Below are positions 45,573-53,744 of a DNA stretch of 64,000 bases, one piece after another (within the stretch, counting starts at the first letter, position 1; every line of letters starts with the position of its first letter). A program made the position numbers and the translations under genes. The notes beneath the pieces are model-generated. The model had not been told where the DNA came from. It was given only the letters and a program-made list of their open reading frames with translations, and ran no database searches. This stretch comes from Aliirhizobium wenxiniae (lineage in GTDB: Bacteria > Pseudomonadota > Alphaproteobacteria > Rhizobiales > Rhizobiaceae): contig NZ_JACHEG010000005.1 of assembly GCF_014201355.1 (NCBI RefSeq), positions 248,001-312,000 of the forward strand, given 5' to 3'.

Positions 45573-46501
45573 TGAGTGACGTGCATTTCGAGCGGATCGC
45601 GCTGATCGGTATCGGCCTGATCGGCTCGTCCATCGCCCGCGACGTCAAGCAGCTCGGGCTTGCAAAACATGTGGTCGTCTCGACGCGCAGCGAGGACACG
45701 TTGACGCGTGCGGAGGAGCTGGAGCTCGGTACCGAATACACGGTGTCGGCAGCCGATGCCGTGAGGGATGCCGATCTCGTCATCGTCTCGGTGCCAGTCG
45801 GTGCTTCGGAAGCGGTTGCCAAGCAGATCGCCGGCTCGCTGAAGCCGGGCGCGATTGTCACCGATGTCGGTTCGACCAAGGCTTCCGTCATCGCGCAGAT
45901 GGCGCCGCATATGCCGGACAATGTGCATTTCATTCCGGGCCACCCGTTGGCGGGTACGGAAAAATCCGGTCCTGATGCGGGTTTTGCCGGCCTGTTCCGT
46001 GATCGCTGGTGCATCTTCACACCGCTGCCGGATACCGATACTGCCGCTCTCGACAGGCTGAAGGCCTTCTGGATTGCGCTCGGCTCGCGGGTGGACGACA
46101 TGGATCCGGAGCACCATGACAAGGTGCTGGCGATCGTGTCGCATCTTCCACATATCATCGCCTACAATATCGTCGGCACGGCCGATGATCTGGAAACGGT
46201 GACGGAATCGGAAGTGATCAAATACTCCGCTTCCGGTTTTCGCGATTTTACCCGTCTGGCCGCATCCGATCCGACCATGTGGCGCGACATCTGCCTGCAT
46301 AACAAGGATGCGATCCTCGAAATGCTGGCGCGGTTTTCGGAAGATCTCGCCTATCTGCAGCGGGCGATCCGCTGGGGCGAGGGCGACAAGCTGTTTGAGC
46401 TTTTCACCCGCACCCGTGCGATCCGCCGGTCCATCGTGCAGGCCGGCCAGGACGTGGATGCGCCGGATTTTGGCCGCCACGCGCTCGAAACCAAGAAATA
46501 A
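45569..46501 (+). CDS. tyrC: Prephenate / arogenate dehydrogenase
   Basis: NAD(P)-dependent step to tyrosine. 310 residues: Rossmann motif [42 protein letters not shown] and the helical dimer domain. Start at ATG 45569 (or 45572, adjacent) overlaps the hisC stop. No ACT domain, so allosteric control is not of that type. Confidence 0.92.
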   Translation: MMSDVHFERIALIGIGLIGSSIARDVKQLGLAKHVVVSTRSEDTLTRAEELELGTEYTVSAADAVRDADLVIVSVPVGASEAVAKQIAGSLKPGAIVTDVGSTKASVIAQMAPHMPDNVHFIPGHPLAGTEKSGPDAGFAGLFRDRWCIFTPLPDTDTAALDRLKAFWIALGSRVDDMDPEHHDKVLAIVSHLPHIIAYNIVGTADDLETVTESEVIKYSASGFRDFTRLAASDPTMWRDICLHNKDAILEMLARFSEDLAYLQRAIRWGEGDKLFELFTRTRAIRRSIVQAGQDVDAPDFGRHALETKK

Positions 46502-46515
46502 ATCTGTGTCATGAG

Positions 46516-46547
46516 ATCATCCGACGCCGGTGCCGGCTTCGGATGAT
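46516..46547. terminator. Hairpin between convergent tyrC and the DUF2125 gene
   Basis: Perfect 9-bp stem atcatccga (46516-46524) / tcggatgat (46539-46547) with a GC-rich inner part. No T run on either side, so efficiency is uncertain. Confidence 0.4.
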
Positions 46548-46552
46548 GGTCC

Positions 46553-47557
46553 TCAGATCGGCGGGATTTCGCCGATCGGTATCAGTCCGCCGGCAAACAC
46601 CTTGCCGCGGCGGATGGTGAGGTCGAGCGAGGCCTTCTCTCCACCACCGAGCGCCTGCAGCATGTTTGCCGCGGTGCCGATCGTCGATTCGAGACCCGGA
46701 AATGCGCGGCTGAGGCTGTCCTGCCAGGCCGGAATGTCCTCGATCCTCAATTTCAGCTTGCCGGACATGCGACCCCTGTCGTCGAATGAGAACGGGCCGG
46801 CTAGTGTCAGCACCTGACCCTGGCCGAGATCGGCCTTGAATTCGCGCAGATCCCCTTCCGAACCATGCAGCGCAAGCCCGCGGCGGTCGCTTCCATCCAG
46901 TACACCGGCGCGGTCCTTGAACGTCACGTCGATGCTGGTGTTGGTGGCGGGCAGAAGCTGCGGCAGCCCCTTGGCGGTTGTCGTGGCGTTCTGCAATTGG
47001 ATGGCGGCATCGAGATCGGTACCGTTCTGGCGCAGGTGGATCTCCGACTGGTCGGCGGCGACATCGAAGGCCTGCCCGCTGGCCGACGACAGGATAGTCG
47101 TCTTCGGCTTCTGGATCACCATCGAGGCGCGCTCGACGCCCTTCAGCTTGGTGACGAGGCTGGATTGCAGGCTTTCCCAGGTGCTGGCGACGGAAAGGCC
47201 ATGGCCGGTGCGCACTTCCGATGGTGCATCTAGCTCCCAGACTATATGGCCCGGATTATAGACCTGAGCCGCCGAGCGCAACGAGCCGAAGCTTGCCGAA
47301 ATGCCGTTGACGGTATCGTCGACATCGACCTTCGAGCAGAACAGCCCGATGCGGAAGGGATAACCGCGATATTCGGCATTCTCGCAGTTGGCCGAAATAC
47401 CGGCATCCGCCTGGCTGCCGAGCAGAAGCAGCGTCCTTTCGCGCAGGGCCGAGGCGGCATAAAACCAGCCTGCGGTATACAGTGCGATGACGAGCACGAC
47501 GGCACTCGCAAGAAACCAGAGTTTTCTGCTGGTGCCGGATCGGCTTGACGCTGCCAT
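46553..47557 (-). CDS. DUF2125 family membrane-anchored protein
   Basis: 334 residues. N-terminal membrane anchor (about 13-34, LWFLASAVVLVIALYTAGWF), then a beta-rich periplasmic domain typical of DUF2125 (CENAEYRGYPFRIGLFC, VYNPGHIVWELDAP). gggag precedes ATG 47557. The shape resembles TamB/AsmA-like lipid-handling folds, which is only a guess. Divergent from chaC. Confidence 0.83.
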   Translation of the reverse strand: MAASSRSGTSRKLWFLASAVVLVIALYTAGWFYAASALRERTLLLLGSQADAGISANCENAEYRGYPFRIGLFCSKVDVDDTVNGISASFGSLRSAAQVYNPGHIVWELDAPSEVRTGHGLSVASTWESLQSSLVTKLKGVERASMVIQKPKTTILSSASGQAFDVAADQSEIHLRQNGTDLDAAIQLQNATTTAKGLPQLLPATNTSIDVTFKDRAGVLDGSDRRGLALHGSEGDLREFKADLGQGQVLTLAGPFSFDDRGRMSGKLKLRIEDIPAWQDSLSRAFPGLESTIGTAANMLQALGGGEKASLDLTIRRGKVFAGGLIPIGEIPPI

Positions 47558-47597
47558 GTTGTTCTCCCAATGGTGCGACGCAAACTAAAATGATGGC

Positions 47598-48149
47598 ATG
47601 GCGTGCGATATGGACGAATTTTGGGTGTTTGGCTACGGATCACTGATGTGGAACCCGGGATTTCCCTATGTGGACCGGCAGGCTGCACGTGTTCACGGGT
47701 TTCGCCGCTCGCTTTGCATCTGGTCAACGGCGCATCGCGGAACAGCAGAAAATCCAGGTCTCGTCATGGGGCTGGACCGGGGTGGGTCCTGTCGTGGCAT
47801 GGCATTCAGGGTTGACGACAAGGATCGTGACGATGCGCTGGATTATCTGCGCAAGCGTGAGCTGATCACCAATGTCTATCTAGAACGCATCGTTCCCATC
47901 GGCCTGCCGGACGGGCGGCGGGTGAAGGCGGTCACCTACGTCGTCGATCGGCTGCATCCGCAATACGCAGGCAGCCTCGGCGTGGAAGAAGCCGCCGCCG
48001 TCGTGCTTCGGTCACATGGCCAGTCGGGCCCGAATGATGCCTATGTGCTCAATACTGTGACGCAGCTGAAGCAGATGGGCATTCGTGATCTCTGGCTTGA
48101 GGCGGTCGGTGCGGCTGTCAGTCCGAAATCGGCTCAGACGGCGGACTGA
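47598..48149 (+). CDS. ChaC-like gamma-glutamylcyclotransferase
   Basis: 183 residues: FGYGSLMWNPGFP (substrate loop), CIWSTAHRGTAENPGLVMGL, RKRELITNVYLER containing the catalytic Glu. ChaC enzymes degrade glutathione to 5-oxoproline and Cys-Gly. Two in-frame ATGs, 47598 and 47610, neither with a clear ribosome site. The last 16 nt overlap convergent plsC. Confidence 0.9.
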   Translation: MACDMDEFWVFGYGSLMWNPGFPYVDRQAARVHGFRRSLCIWSTAHRGTAENPGLVMGLDRGGSCRGMAFRVDDKDRDDALDYLRKRELITNVYLERIVPIGLPDGRRVKAVTYVVDRLHPQYAGSLGVEEAAAVVLRSHGQSGPNDAYVLNTVTQLKQMGIRDLWLEAVGAAVSPKSAQTAD

Positions 48150-48925
48150 GCCCGCAGTTCCGCCAGGCGCTTTGCCGCCGTCGGTGGCAGCGGCAGGTTC
48201 GGGTTGGCTTCGACCGTCTCGATCAGCAGTTCGTCGCTCGCCTTTTCCAGCGTCTCGATCAGATACGCGTAAAACGCATCCGGATCCATGCCGGGCTCGA
48301 TCGGCGGCAGGATGCGGACCTTGAAGCGGCCGGGATGTTTGATGAGCTTGCGACGGCCCCAGAACAGGCCCCAATGGGCAACGATCGGTACGACCGGCAC
48401 CTGAACGTCACGATAGATGCGGGCGATGCCGTAGCGGTATTGTGGTTCATCGCCAGGCGCGCGGCGCGTTCCTTCCGGGTAGATGATCAGCTGGCGGCCG
48501 TTTTCCATTTCCTGCCGGGTGCGCTTCATCACCTCGACCATGACCTTGCCGCGGGCGCCGCGATTGACGGGGATCATCCGTTGCTTGGCCACATACCAGC
48601 CGAAAAGCGGGATCCACATCAGTTCGCGCTTCAGGATATAGACCGGATCGCGCTGGTAGGGCAGTAGCGCAAACGTATCCCAGGCCGACTGGTGTTTCGG
48701 CGCGAAGATGCAGCCGCCCTCGGGAATGTTTTCCATGCCCTCGATCTCGAAAGTCGCACCGACGATCTTTTCCATCAGCCAGTTGTTGGATGAAGCCCAG
48801 GCTTTCGGAACGCTAAAAGCCGCCTTGCGCGGGGCGAGAAAATAGTACGGCGACAGCAGGATCATGCGCAGGATGGTGTTGGTATAGAATGCGGTATTGA
48901 ACAGGATCGAGCGCAGCAACAGCAT
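48134..48925 (-). CDS. plsC: 1-acyl-sn-glycerol-3-phosphate acyltransferase
   Basis: Makes phosphatidic acid at the inner membrane. 263 residues; HX4D motif HQSAWD (78-83), substrate motif PVNRGARG, and YPEGTRR. An N-terminal hydrophobic helix anchors it. agga is 8 nt before ATG 48925. It is the last gene of the ftsE-ftsX-ydcF-plsC run. Confidence 0.94.
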   Translation of the reverse strand: MLLLRSILFNTAFYTNTILRMILLSPYYFLAPRKAAFSVPKAWASSNNWLMEKIVGATFEIEGMENIPEGGCIFAPKHQSAWDTFALLPYQRDPVYILKRELMWIPLFGWYVAKQRMIPVNRGARGKVMVEVMKRTRQEMENGRQLIIYPEGTRRAPGDEPQYRYGIARIYRDVQVPVVPIVAHWGLFWGRRKLIKHPGRFKVRILPPIEPGMDPDAFYAYLIETLEKASDELLIETVEANPNLPLPPTAAKRLAELRAQSAV

Positions 48926-48997
48926 GATGGGTTCCTTTGAGGATTGCGCGTTGCCTACACGAGATCGGGCACGGAAAAAAGAGTTCTCGGTGCGAGA

Positions 48998-49729
48998 TCA
49001 GGGAGAAGAATTCTTGGTTTTGTCAGGATCTTCTTCTGTCCGAAGCCCGGTCCAGCGCGCCATGCCGAGCCAGTCCCGCAGTGAGGCGAGCACGACCTTT
49101 CCGTATTCCGACAGCATCGTGCGCAGCGTGTCGGGTTCCGCGAACCAGGCGCGACGGGCAAGGTCGGCGTTGACGACCGGATAAGCAATGAATTCGGTTG
49201 CGGGATCGGCGCGGCGCAATTCATGCAGGCTGCGCAGCATGTGATAGTTGTTGGTCACGACCAGGACGGATTTGTAACCATGGTCATGGATCCAGCGGGT
49301 GATCTCGTTGGCATTGCCGATCGTGTCGATCGCATCGTAACCGATATCGACACAGCATTTGAACAGGTCGGCGGATGCCTGGGTCGCCTTGCGGATCTGG
49401 GTCGGCGTGGTGGAGGGATGAGCGCCGGAGATCAGCAGACGCTTACCCGCGCCGTCTCGCAACAGGCCGACTGCCTGCTCGATGCGAAGATAACCGCCGG
49501 TAAGAACCACAATGGCGTCGGCTTTTACGCCGTCGGGGGCGCGCAGCGACGTGACCGAATCAGCGAACCATAAAAAACCACCGCCGAGGATAGCCGCACA
49601 GATAAAGACCAGCATGATCAGTCGCCTTGCGAACCGCCGCAAGGCGCTCTGGCGCGACAATAGCCCGATTTCCGGCCTGCCCGGAGGGCGGCTTTCGGGC
49701 GTCCAGCGATTGCTCCAGCCGAATTTCAT
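48998..49729 (-). CDS. YdcF/ElyC-family (DUF218) membrane protein
   Basis: 243 residues: one membrane helix (about 36-56) and a DUF218 domain with DAIVVLTGGYLRIEQAVGLL, RLLISGAHPSTT and SVLVVTNNYHMLRSLHEL. Relatives (ElyC, SanA) act on cell envelope precursors or vancomycin resistance. Located between ftsX and plsC on the same strand with short gaps (70 and 72 bp). Confidence 0.87.
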   Translation of the reverse strand: MKFGWSNRWTPESRPPGRPEIGLLSRQSALRRFARRLIMLVFICAAILGGGFLWFADSVTSLRAPDGVKADAIVVLTGGYLRIEQAVGLLRDGAGKRLLISGAHPSTTPTQIRKATQASADLFKCCVDIGYDAIDTIGNANEITRWIHDHGYKSVLVVTNNYHMLRSLHELRRADPATEFIAYPVVNADLARRAWFAEPDTLRTMLSEYGKVVLASLRDWLGMARWTGLRTEEDPDKTKNSSP

Positions 49730-49799
49730 GACCTGTCATTAGTCGCAGATTGAGGCGGTGAATAGTCCTCGAAACGTTACCAGGTAATATGATTGAATG

Positions 49800-50843
49800 T
49801 CATGATGGTGGCAGTCCATCTGAGCGAGATGGATCGGATCTTACGAGGTCGATTTCGTCGATCGTCCGCATCACGGTGAAACGCGCCGTCAACGTGGTCA
49901 GAAGCGCGATGATCAGCATTGTGGCAAAGATGCCGAGATAGCCGTTCCAGCCGATCGTGAAAGATCCGAAAAGCGCCATAGCCTGCTCACTTTCAGGTGT
50001 CGCACGGGAATTTGACTGCCAGAGGCTGGCCGTGGCGAAGAGGAGCGCTGCCACCACCCCGCCGACCGCGGAGCCTTTCAGGCTGATCTTGAGGAAGTGT
50101 TTCTGAAATTCGTTCGCAACGAAGGTGCGTTCGGCGCCGACGAAATGCAGCACTTCGACGATATGGCGGTTGCCCGAAAGCGCGCCGCGAGTGGCGAAGA
50201 TTACCGTCAGGATCATCGCGGTGAAAACGAGGATCAGGACGCCCGTGCCGATCCAGACCGTGGTGCGGGCCATGGAAACGAGCCGGTCGACCCAAGTGCG
50301 GTGATCGTCGAGAAACGCCTGCGGCACTTCCGTCTTCAACAATGCGCGCATCCCCTCGAAATCCGGCGGATTGCTTTCGTCGATAGTGATGATGACGAGG
50401 CGGGGCACAGGCAGGTCGTCTAGCTGCAGGTCTGAGCCGAGCCAGGGTTCGAGAAGTCTCGCGGTTGCGGCGTCATCCATGATCGTGCCGGACTTGGTGC
50501 CGACGAATGTCAGCGCCAGGTCCCGCGCCTTTTTCAGCGCAGCATCCATGTCCAGCCCTTCGGCCGGCTTGATCTGGATGGTGATCTCGCGGGATATCTG
50601 GCTTTGCCAGCCGGCTGCCGTGGCGCGCACCATGCTGACGGCGCCGAGCGTGAGACAGGCGAGAAAGGCCATGATGGCGATGACGACCATCAAAGCATTG
50701 CCCTGGATGTTGGCGGGCGGCAGGATTGCGGCTGTCGAGCGGACGTGCATTTCCGTGCGCCGCCGTGCGGTGTCCTGGCGTCCGTTTTTGGTGGTTTCCT
50801 CTTCGGGAAATTGCGACCTTCCCATTCGGTCTGCTTCACTCAT
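49800..50843 (-). CDS. ftsX: Cell division protein FtsX
   Basis: Permease-like partner of FtsE in the complex that controls peptidoglycan hydrolases at the septum. 347 residues, four membrane helices: one near residue 60, then three in the C-terminal half (ARTTVWIGTGVLILVFTAMI and on). ATG 50843 overlaps the ftsE end by 8 nt; the frame extends to 50861. The N-terminal cytoplasmic part is unusually polar. Confidence 0.92.
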   Translation of the reverse strand: MSEADRMGRSQFPEEETTKNGRQDTARRRTEMHVRSTAAILPPANIQGNALMVVIAIMAFLACLTLGAVSMVRATAAGWQSQISREITIQIKPAEGLDMDAALKKARDLALTFVGTKSGTIMDDAATARLLEPWLGSDLQLDDLPVPRLVIITIDESNPPDFEGMRALLKTEVPQAFLDDHRTWVDRLVSMARTTVWIGTGVLILVFTAMILTVIFATRGALSGNRHIVEVLHFVGAERTFVANEFQKHFLKISLKGSAVGGVVAALLFATASLWQSNSRATPESEQAMALFGSFTIGWNGYLGIFATMLIIALLTTLTARFTVMRTIDEIDLVRSDPSRSDGLPPS

Positions 50844-51495
50844 AGATGTCGAGCCGTCCATCTGTCAGGATCATGCGTCGCGCGTCGACCTGATCCATCA
50901 ATGCGAGGTCGTGCGTTGCGATAACGACGGCGGTGCCCAGTCGGTTCAATTCCAGAAACAGGCTCAGCAGACGGCGCGCCATCGGCGGGTCGACATTGCC
51001 CGTCGGTTCGTCGGCCAGCAATATTTCCGGGCGGTCCATCAGGGCGCGGGCGATCGCCGCACGCTGCTTTTCACCGCCCGACAGGATTGCCGGAAGCACG
51101 TTGATCCGCTCGCCAAGACCGACCCATTTCAGAAGGTCGATCACGTCATTGCGATAGGAGGCCTCGTCCTTGCCCCTGACCCGCAGCGGCAGGGCGACGT
51201 TCTCGTAGGTCGTCAAATGGTCGAGAAGACGAAAGTCCTGAAAGACGATGCCGACGCGGCGGCGCAGCATGGGAAACTCGTCACGCGGGATCTGCGACAG
51301 GTCGCGCCCGAACATGCGGATGATGCCGCGGGTCGGATTGAGCGACATAAACAACAGCCTCAGCAGCGTCGTCTTGCCCGCGCCCGAGGGGCCGGTCAGG
51401 AACTGGAAGGATCGTTTTGGAATGTCGAACGTCATGTCCCGGAGGATTTCCGGGCCCATGCCATAACGCAGACCGACATTTTCGAAATGGATCAC
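50836..51495 (-). CDS. ftsE: Cell division ATP-binding protein FtsE
   Basis: ABC ATPase of 219 residues: Walker A GPSGAGKTTLL, Q-loop FQDFRLLDHLT, signature LSGGEKQRAAIARAL, Walker B EILLADEPTGNVD, H-loop ATHD. Start is GTG 51495 with aaggt upstream. First gene of the ftsE-ftsX-ydcF-plsC cluster, divergent from a membrane protein gene. Confidence 0.96.
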   Translation of the reverse strand: MIHFENVGLRYGMGPEILRDMTFDIPKRSFQFLTGPSGAGKTTLLRLLFMSLNPTRGIIRMFGRDLSQIPRDEFPMLRRRVGIVFQDFRLLDHLTTYENVALPLRVRGKDEASYRNDVIDLLKWVGLGERINVLPAILSGGEKQRAAIARALMDRPEILLADEPTGNVDPPMARRLLSLFLELNRLGTAVVIATHDLALMDQVDARRMILTDGRLDIYE

Positions 51496-51717
51496 CGGCG
51501 ACCTTGTCTTGGCTGTGTGAAGCTTCAGCGGCTATCTCTTAACGCCGCGGGTAAACGAAGGGTAAATCAAGCAGTCAAAAGGGCGATTTTCAGGCCGAAT
51601 TTGGAAAGCGTTAACCATGTCAGTTTACGACTGGGGAGAGTTTGTTTCAATGCCCGACCTCTGAAGCCTGATCGAGACTGATCACGGGGTAAAGAGGAGG
51701 TAGGCGGAGAGGGCACC

Positions 51718-52392
51718 ATGAGCACCTTCCAGGACCGTCGCCAAGCCCGTGCCGAGATGCCGGTCGATATTCTTCCGCCCGAGGGTGACGAGAAGGACGG
51801 CAAAGGGAAGGTCATCCGTTTTCCCAAGCCATTCGTAAAGGCGTCCCAGGTCGAGGACGCGCATTTCGTGCCGGTCAACGATTGGGCTCGCCGCCGCGCT
51901 GCTACCTCTTCGAACGATCGCCGACCGCGCAAAGCCGAAGCCATGCCTCGCCAAACCATTGCCGGCGGCATGATCGGCGCGATCGAACGAAAACTGCTGC
52001 GTCTGTCGCCGGATGCCTTCGTTGCCGTGGTCGCAAGCGTCGTGGTGACGGTGTTTACGATCTTCGGCGGTTTCTCGCTGCTTTCGGGCCCATCGGCCGA
52101 GCCGGGCCCGGCGCTCGATATCACCCATGTGACGATGACTCCGCAGGACGCGAATGGTATGCGGGTGCTCCTGATCAACGGGATCGTTGAGAACCGCACG
52201 GAGGGCCGCCTCGACATGCCGTCGATCCGTGCCGACCTTCTTTCGGGTGAAACCGTGGTGACAAGCACGCTGATCTCGACCTCTGCCTCGCAGATCGGTG
52301 GCCGCGAAAGTTATGGCTTTTCCGTGCGTGTACCCCATCCCGGTGGAAAACTTCCCGATCTGAGGCTCTCATTGGCCGGGCGCGGAGCCTGA
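51718..52392 (+). CDS. Conserved single-span membrane protein next to ftsE
   Basis: 224 residues. Cytoplasmic N-terminal half is polar and rich in Arg/Pro; one membrane helix at about 100-122 (FVAVVASVVVTVFTIFGGFSLL); periplasmic C-terminal beta domain (MTPQDANGMRVLLINGIVEN). Rhizobial proteins at this position are, as I recall, often annotated with an N-terminal MJ0042-type zinc ribbon, but no cysteines are seen here. A good ribosome site (ggagagg) precedes ATG 51718. Role unknown; divergent from ftsE. Confidence 0.75.
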   Translation: MSTFQDRRQARAEMPVDILPPEGDEKDGKGKVIRFPKPFVKASQVEDAHFVPVNDWARRRAATSSNDRRPRKAEAMPRQTIAGGMIGAIERKLLRLSPDAFVAVVASVVVTVFTIFGGFSLLSGPSAEPGPALDITHVTMTPQDANGMRVLLINGIVENRTEGRLDMPSIRADLLSGETVVTSTLISTSASQIGGRESYGFSVRVPHPGGKLPDLRLSLAGRGA

Positions 52393-52457
52393 AAGCTTTC
52401 TTTAGCAGGGCCGATTGTGCTATCGCGGCGTCTTTGAGAGACACGCAGGAGAGCCTC

Positions 52458-53000
52458 ATGCCAGTCGTGCGCGGCAAGCAGATCGAACCGCTATTTTCCG
52501 CCGAGCAGATTGCAGAGCGCAATCATGCCATCGCTGCCGAGATCGCCAAAGGTCCGACCAAGGACCTGCTGGTGATCGCGATCCTCAAAGGATCATTCAT
52601 TTTTGCAGCCGACCTTCTGCGTTCGCTGCATGAGACCGGCCTTGCACCGGAAGTCGAGTTCATCACGCTGTCCAGTTATGGCACGGGCACGGTGTCGCAG
52701 GGTGTCCGCATCGTCAAGGATATCGACAGCGACGTGCATGGCCGCGACGTGCTTCTGATCGATGATATTCTCGAATCCGGCCGCACGCTGAAATTCGCTA
52801 AGGAACTGCTCTATGAGCGCGGCGCGCGCAACGTGACGATCGCCGTGCTTTTGGACAAGAGCGTCAAGCGCAAGGAAGAGCTGGAAGCCGATTATGTCGG
52901 TTTCGAATGCCCCGACTATTTCGTCGTCGGCTACGGCATGGATGCAGCCTATGCCTTCCGCGAACTGCCGTTCGTCGGCGTCGTTACCGGCGACGCCTGA
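52458..53000 (+). CDS. hpt: Hypoxanthine phosphoribosyltransferase
   Basis: Purine salvage enzyme, 180 residues. PRPP motif VLLIDDILESGRT (98-110) and AILKGSFIFAADLLRSL near the start. ATG 52458 has aggagag upstream. A hairpin terminator lies 62 bp downstream, so it is separate from cpdR. Confidence 0.93.
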   Translation: MPVVRGKQIEPLFSAEQIAERNHAIAAEIAKGPTKDLLVIAILKGSFIFAADLLRSLHETGLAPEVEFITLSSYGTGTVSQGVRIVKDIDSDVHGRDVLLIDDILESGRTLKFAKELLYERGARNVTIAVLLDKSVKRKEELEADYVGFECPDYFVVGYGMDAAYAFRELPFVGVVTGDA

Positions 53001-53061
53001 TACTGGACGGGCGTCGGGAAGCAGGAAATAGCATCCCGGCGGTGGCAAGGCGTTAACCATC

Positions 53062-53086
53062 CGGAGCCTCCGCGGGGGCTCCGTTT
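53062..53086 (+). terminator. Terminator after hpt
   Basis: Stem cggagcc (53062-53068) / ggctccg (53077-53083), loop 8 nt, followed by ttt. Weak T run. Confidence 0.6.
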
Positions 53087-53150
53087 ACTCCTCGAAAAGG
53101 AAAGTCTGGTCATTTGCTCCCGAATTGAAACACAGGGAGCGATGATCGCT

Positions 53151-53528
53151 ATGGCCAGAATCCTTATTACCGAAGACGAGGAATCTCTCCGCCGCTTCGT
53201 CGCACGCGCGCTGCGTCTTGACGGTCACGAGACCTTTGAAGCCGGTGATGGGGCAGAAGGACTTGAGAAGCTCGACGAGGGCTCCTACGATCTGCTTCTT
53301 TCCGATATCCGCATGCCGGTCATGGACGGGATCGAACTGGCCCATCAGGCTTCCGCCCGTTTTCCCGATATGAAAATCCTGCTGATGACCGGTTATGCCG
53401 AGCAGCGGGAACGCGCCGATGACCTCGCCAGCAAGATCGTCGACGTCGTGCCGAAGCCGTTTGCGCTGCCGGATATCCGCAAGGCAGTCGCAAGAGCGCT
53501 TGCGGGTGTGTCGTCGCACGCTGCTTGA
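53151..53528 (+). CDS. cpdR: CpdR, single-domain response regulator of the cell cycle
   Basis: 125 residues, receiver domain only: acidic pair in ILITEDEESLRRF, phospho-Asp52 in LLLSDIRMPVMDG, LLMTGYAEQRER, and Lys in VVPKPF. Sequence matches CpdR, which in unphosphorylated form directs ClpXP to substrates such as CtrA and is itself degraded. The last two residues are Ala-Ala, as in Caulobacter CpdR where they form a degron. ATG 53142 (three codons earlier) is also open, but MARILITEDE is the family start. Confidence 0.92.
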   Translation: MARILITEDEESLRRFVARALRLDGHETFEAGDGAEGLEKLDEGSYDLLLSDIRMPVMDGIELAHQASARFPDMKILLMTGYAEQRERADDLASKIVDVVPKPFALPDIRKAVARALAGVSSHAA

Positions 53529-53557
53529 AATCTATCTGAGAGAAGCTACCACTGACC

Positions 53558-53735
53558 CTAGCCCATGCCAGGGCTAGCCACGGGTCTCACCCGTCCTTCG
53601 GCCCGCAAGCGGGGAGAGGAGACTTGCTCCGCTTGACGCCAGAGATGGAGACATCGCCGCATATGTCATCCCCGTCATGGCGGGGAGAAAGTGCCGGCAG
53701 GCGGATAAGGGGCAATGCTCGCGCCGCCTTTGCCT
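53558..53735. repeat. Degenerate intergenic repeat (RIME-like)
   Basis: The gap between cpdR and TIGR02302 carries the kind of mosaic common between rhizobial genes: a small hairpin (ctagccc / gggctag, 53558-53577), cacccgtccttcggcc, a ggggag core, a second cccc/gggg arm (53670-53688), and a closing gtgccggcaggcggataagg. I identify it by resemblance to rhizobial palindromic elements; only one copy is seen in the window. Confidence 0.45.
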
Positions 53736-53744
53736 TCTTCACCC

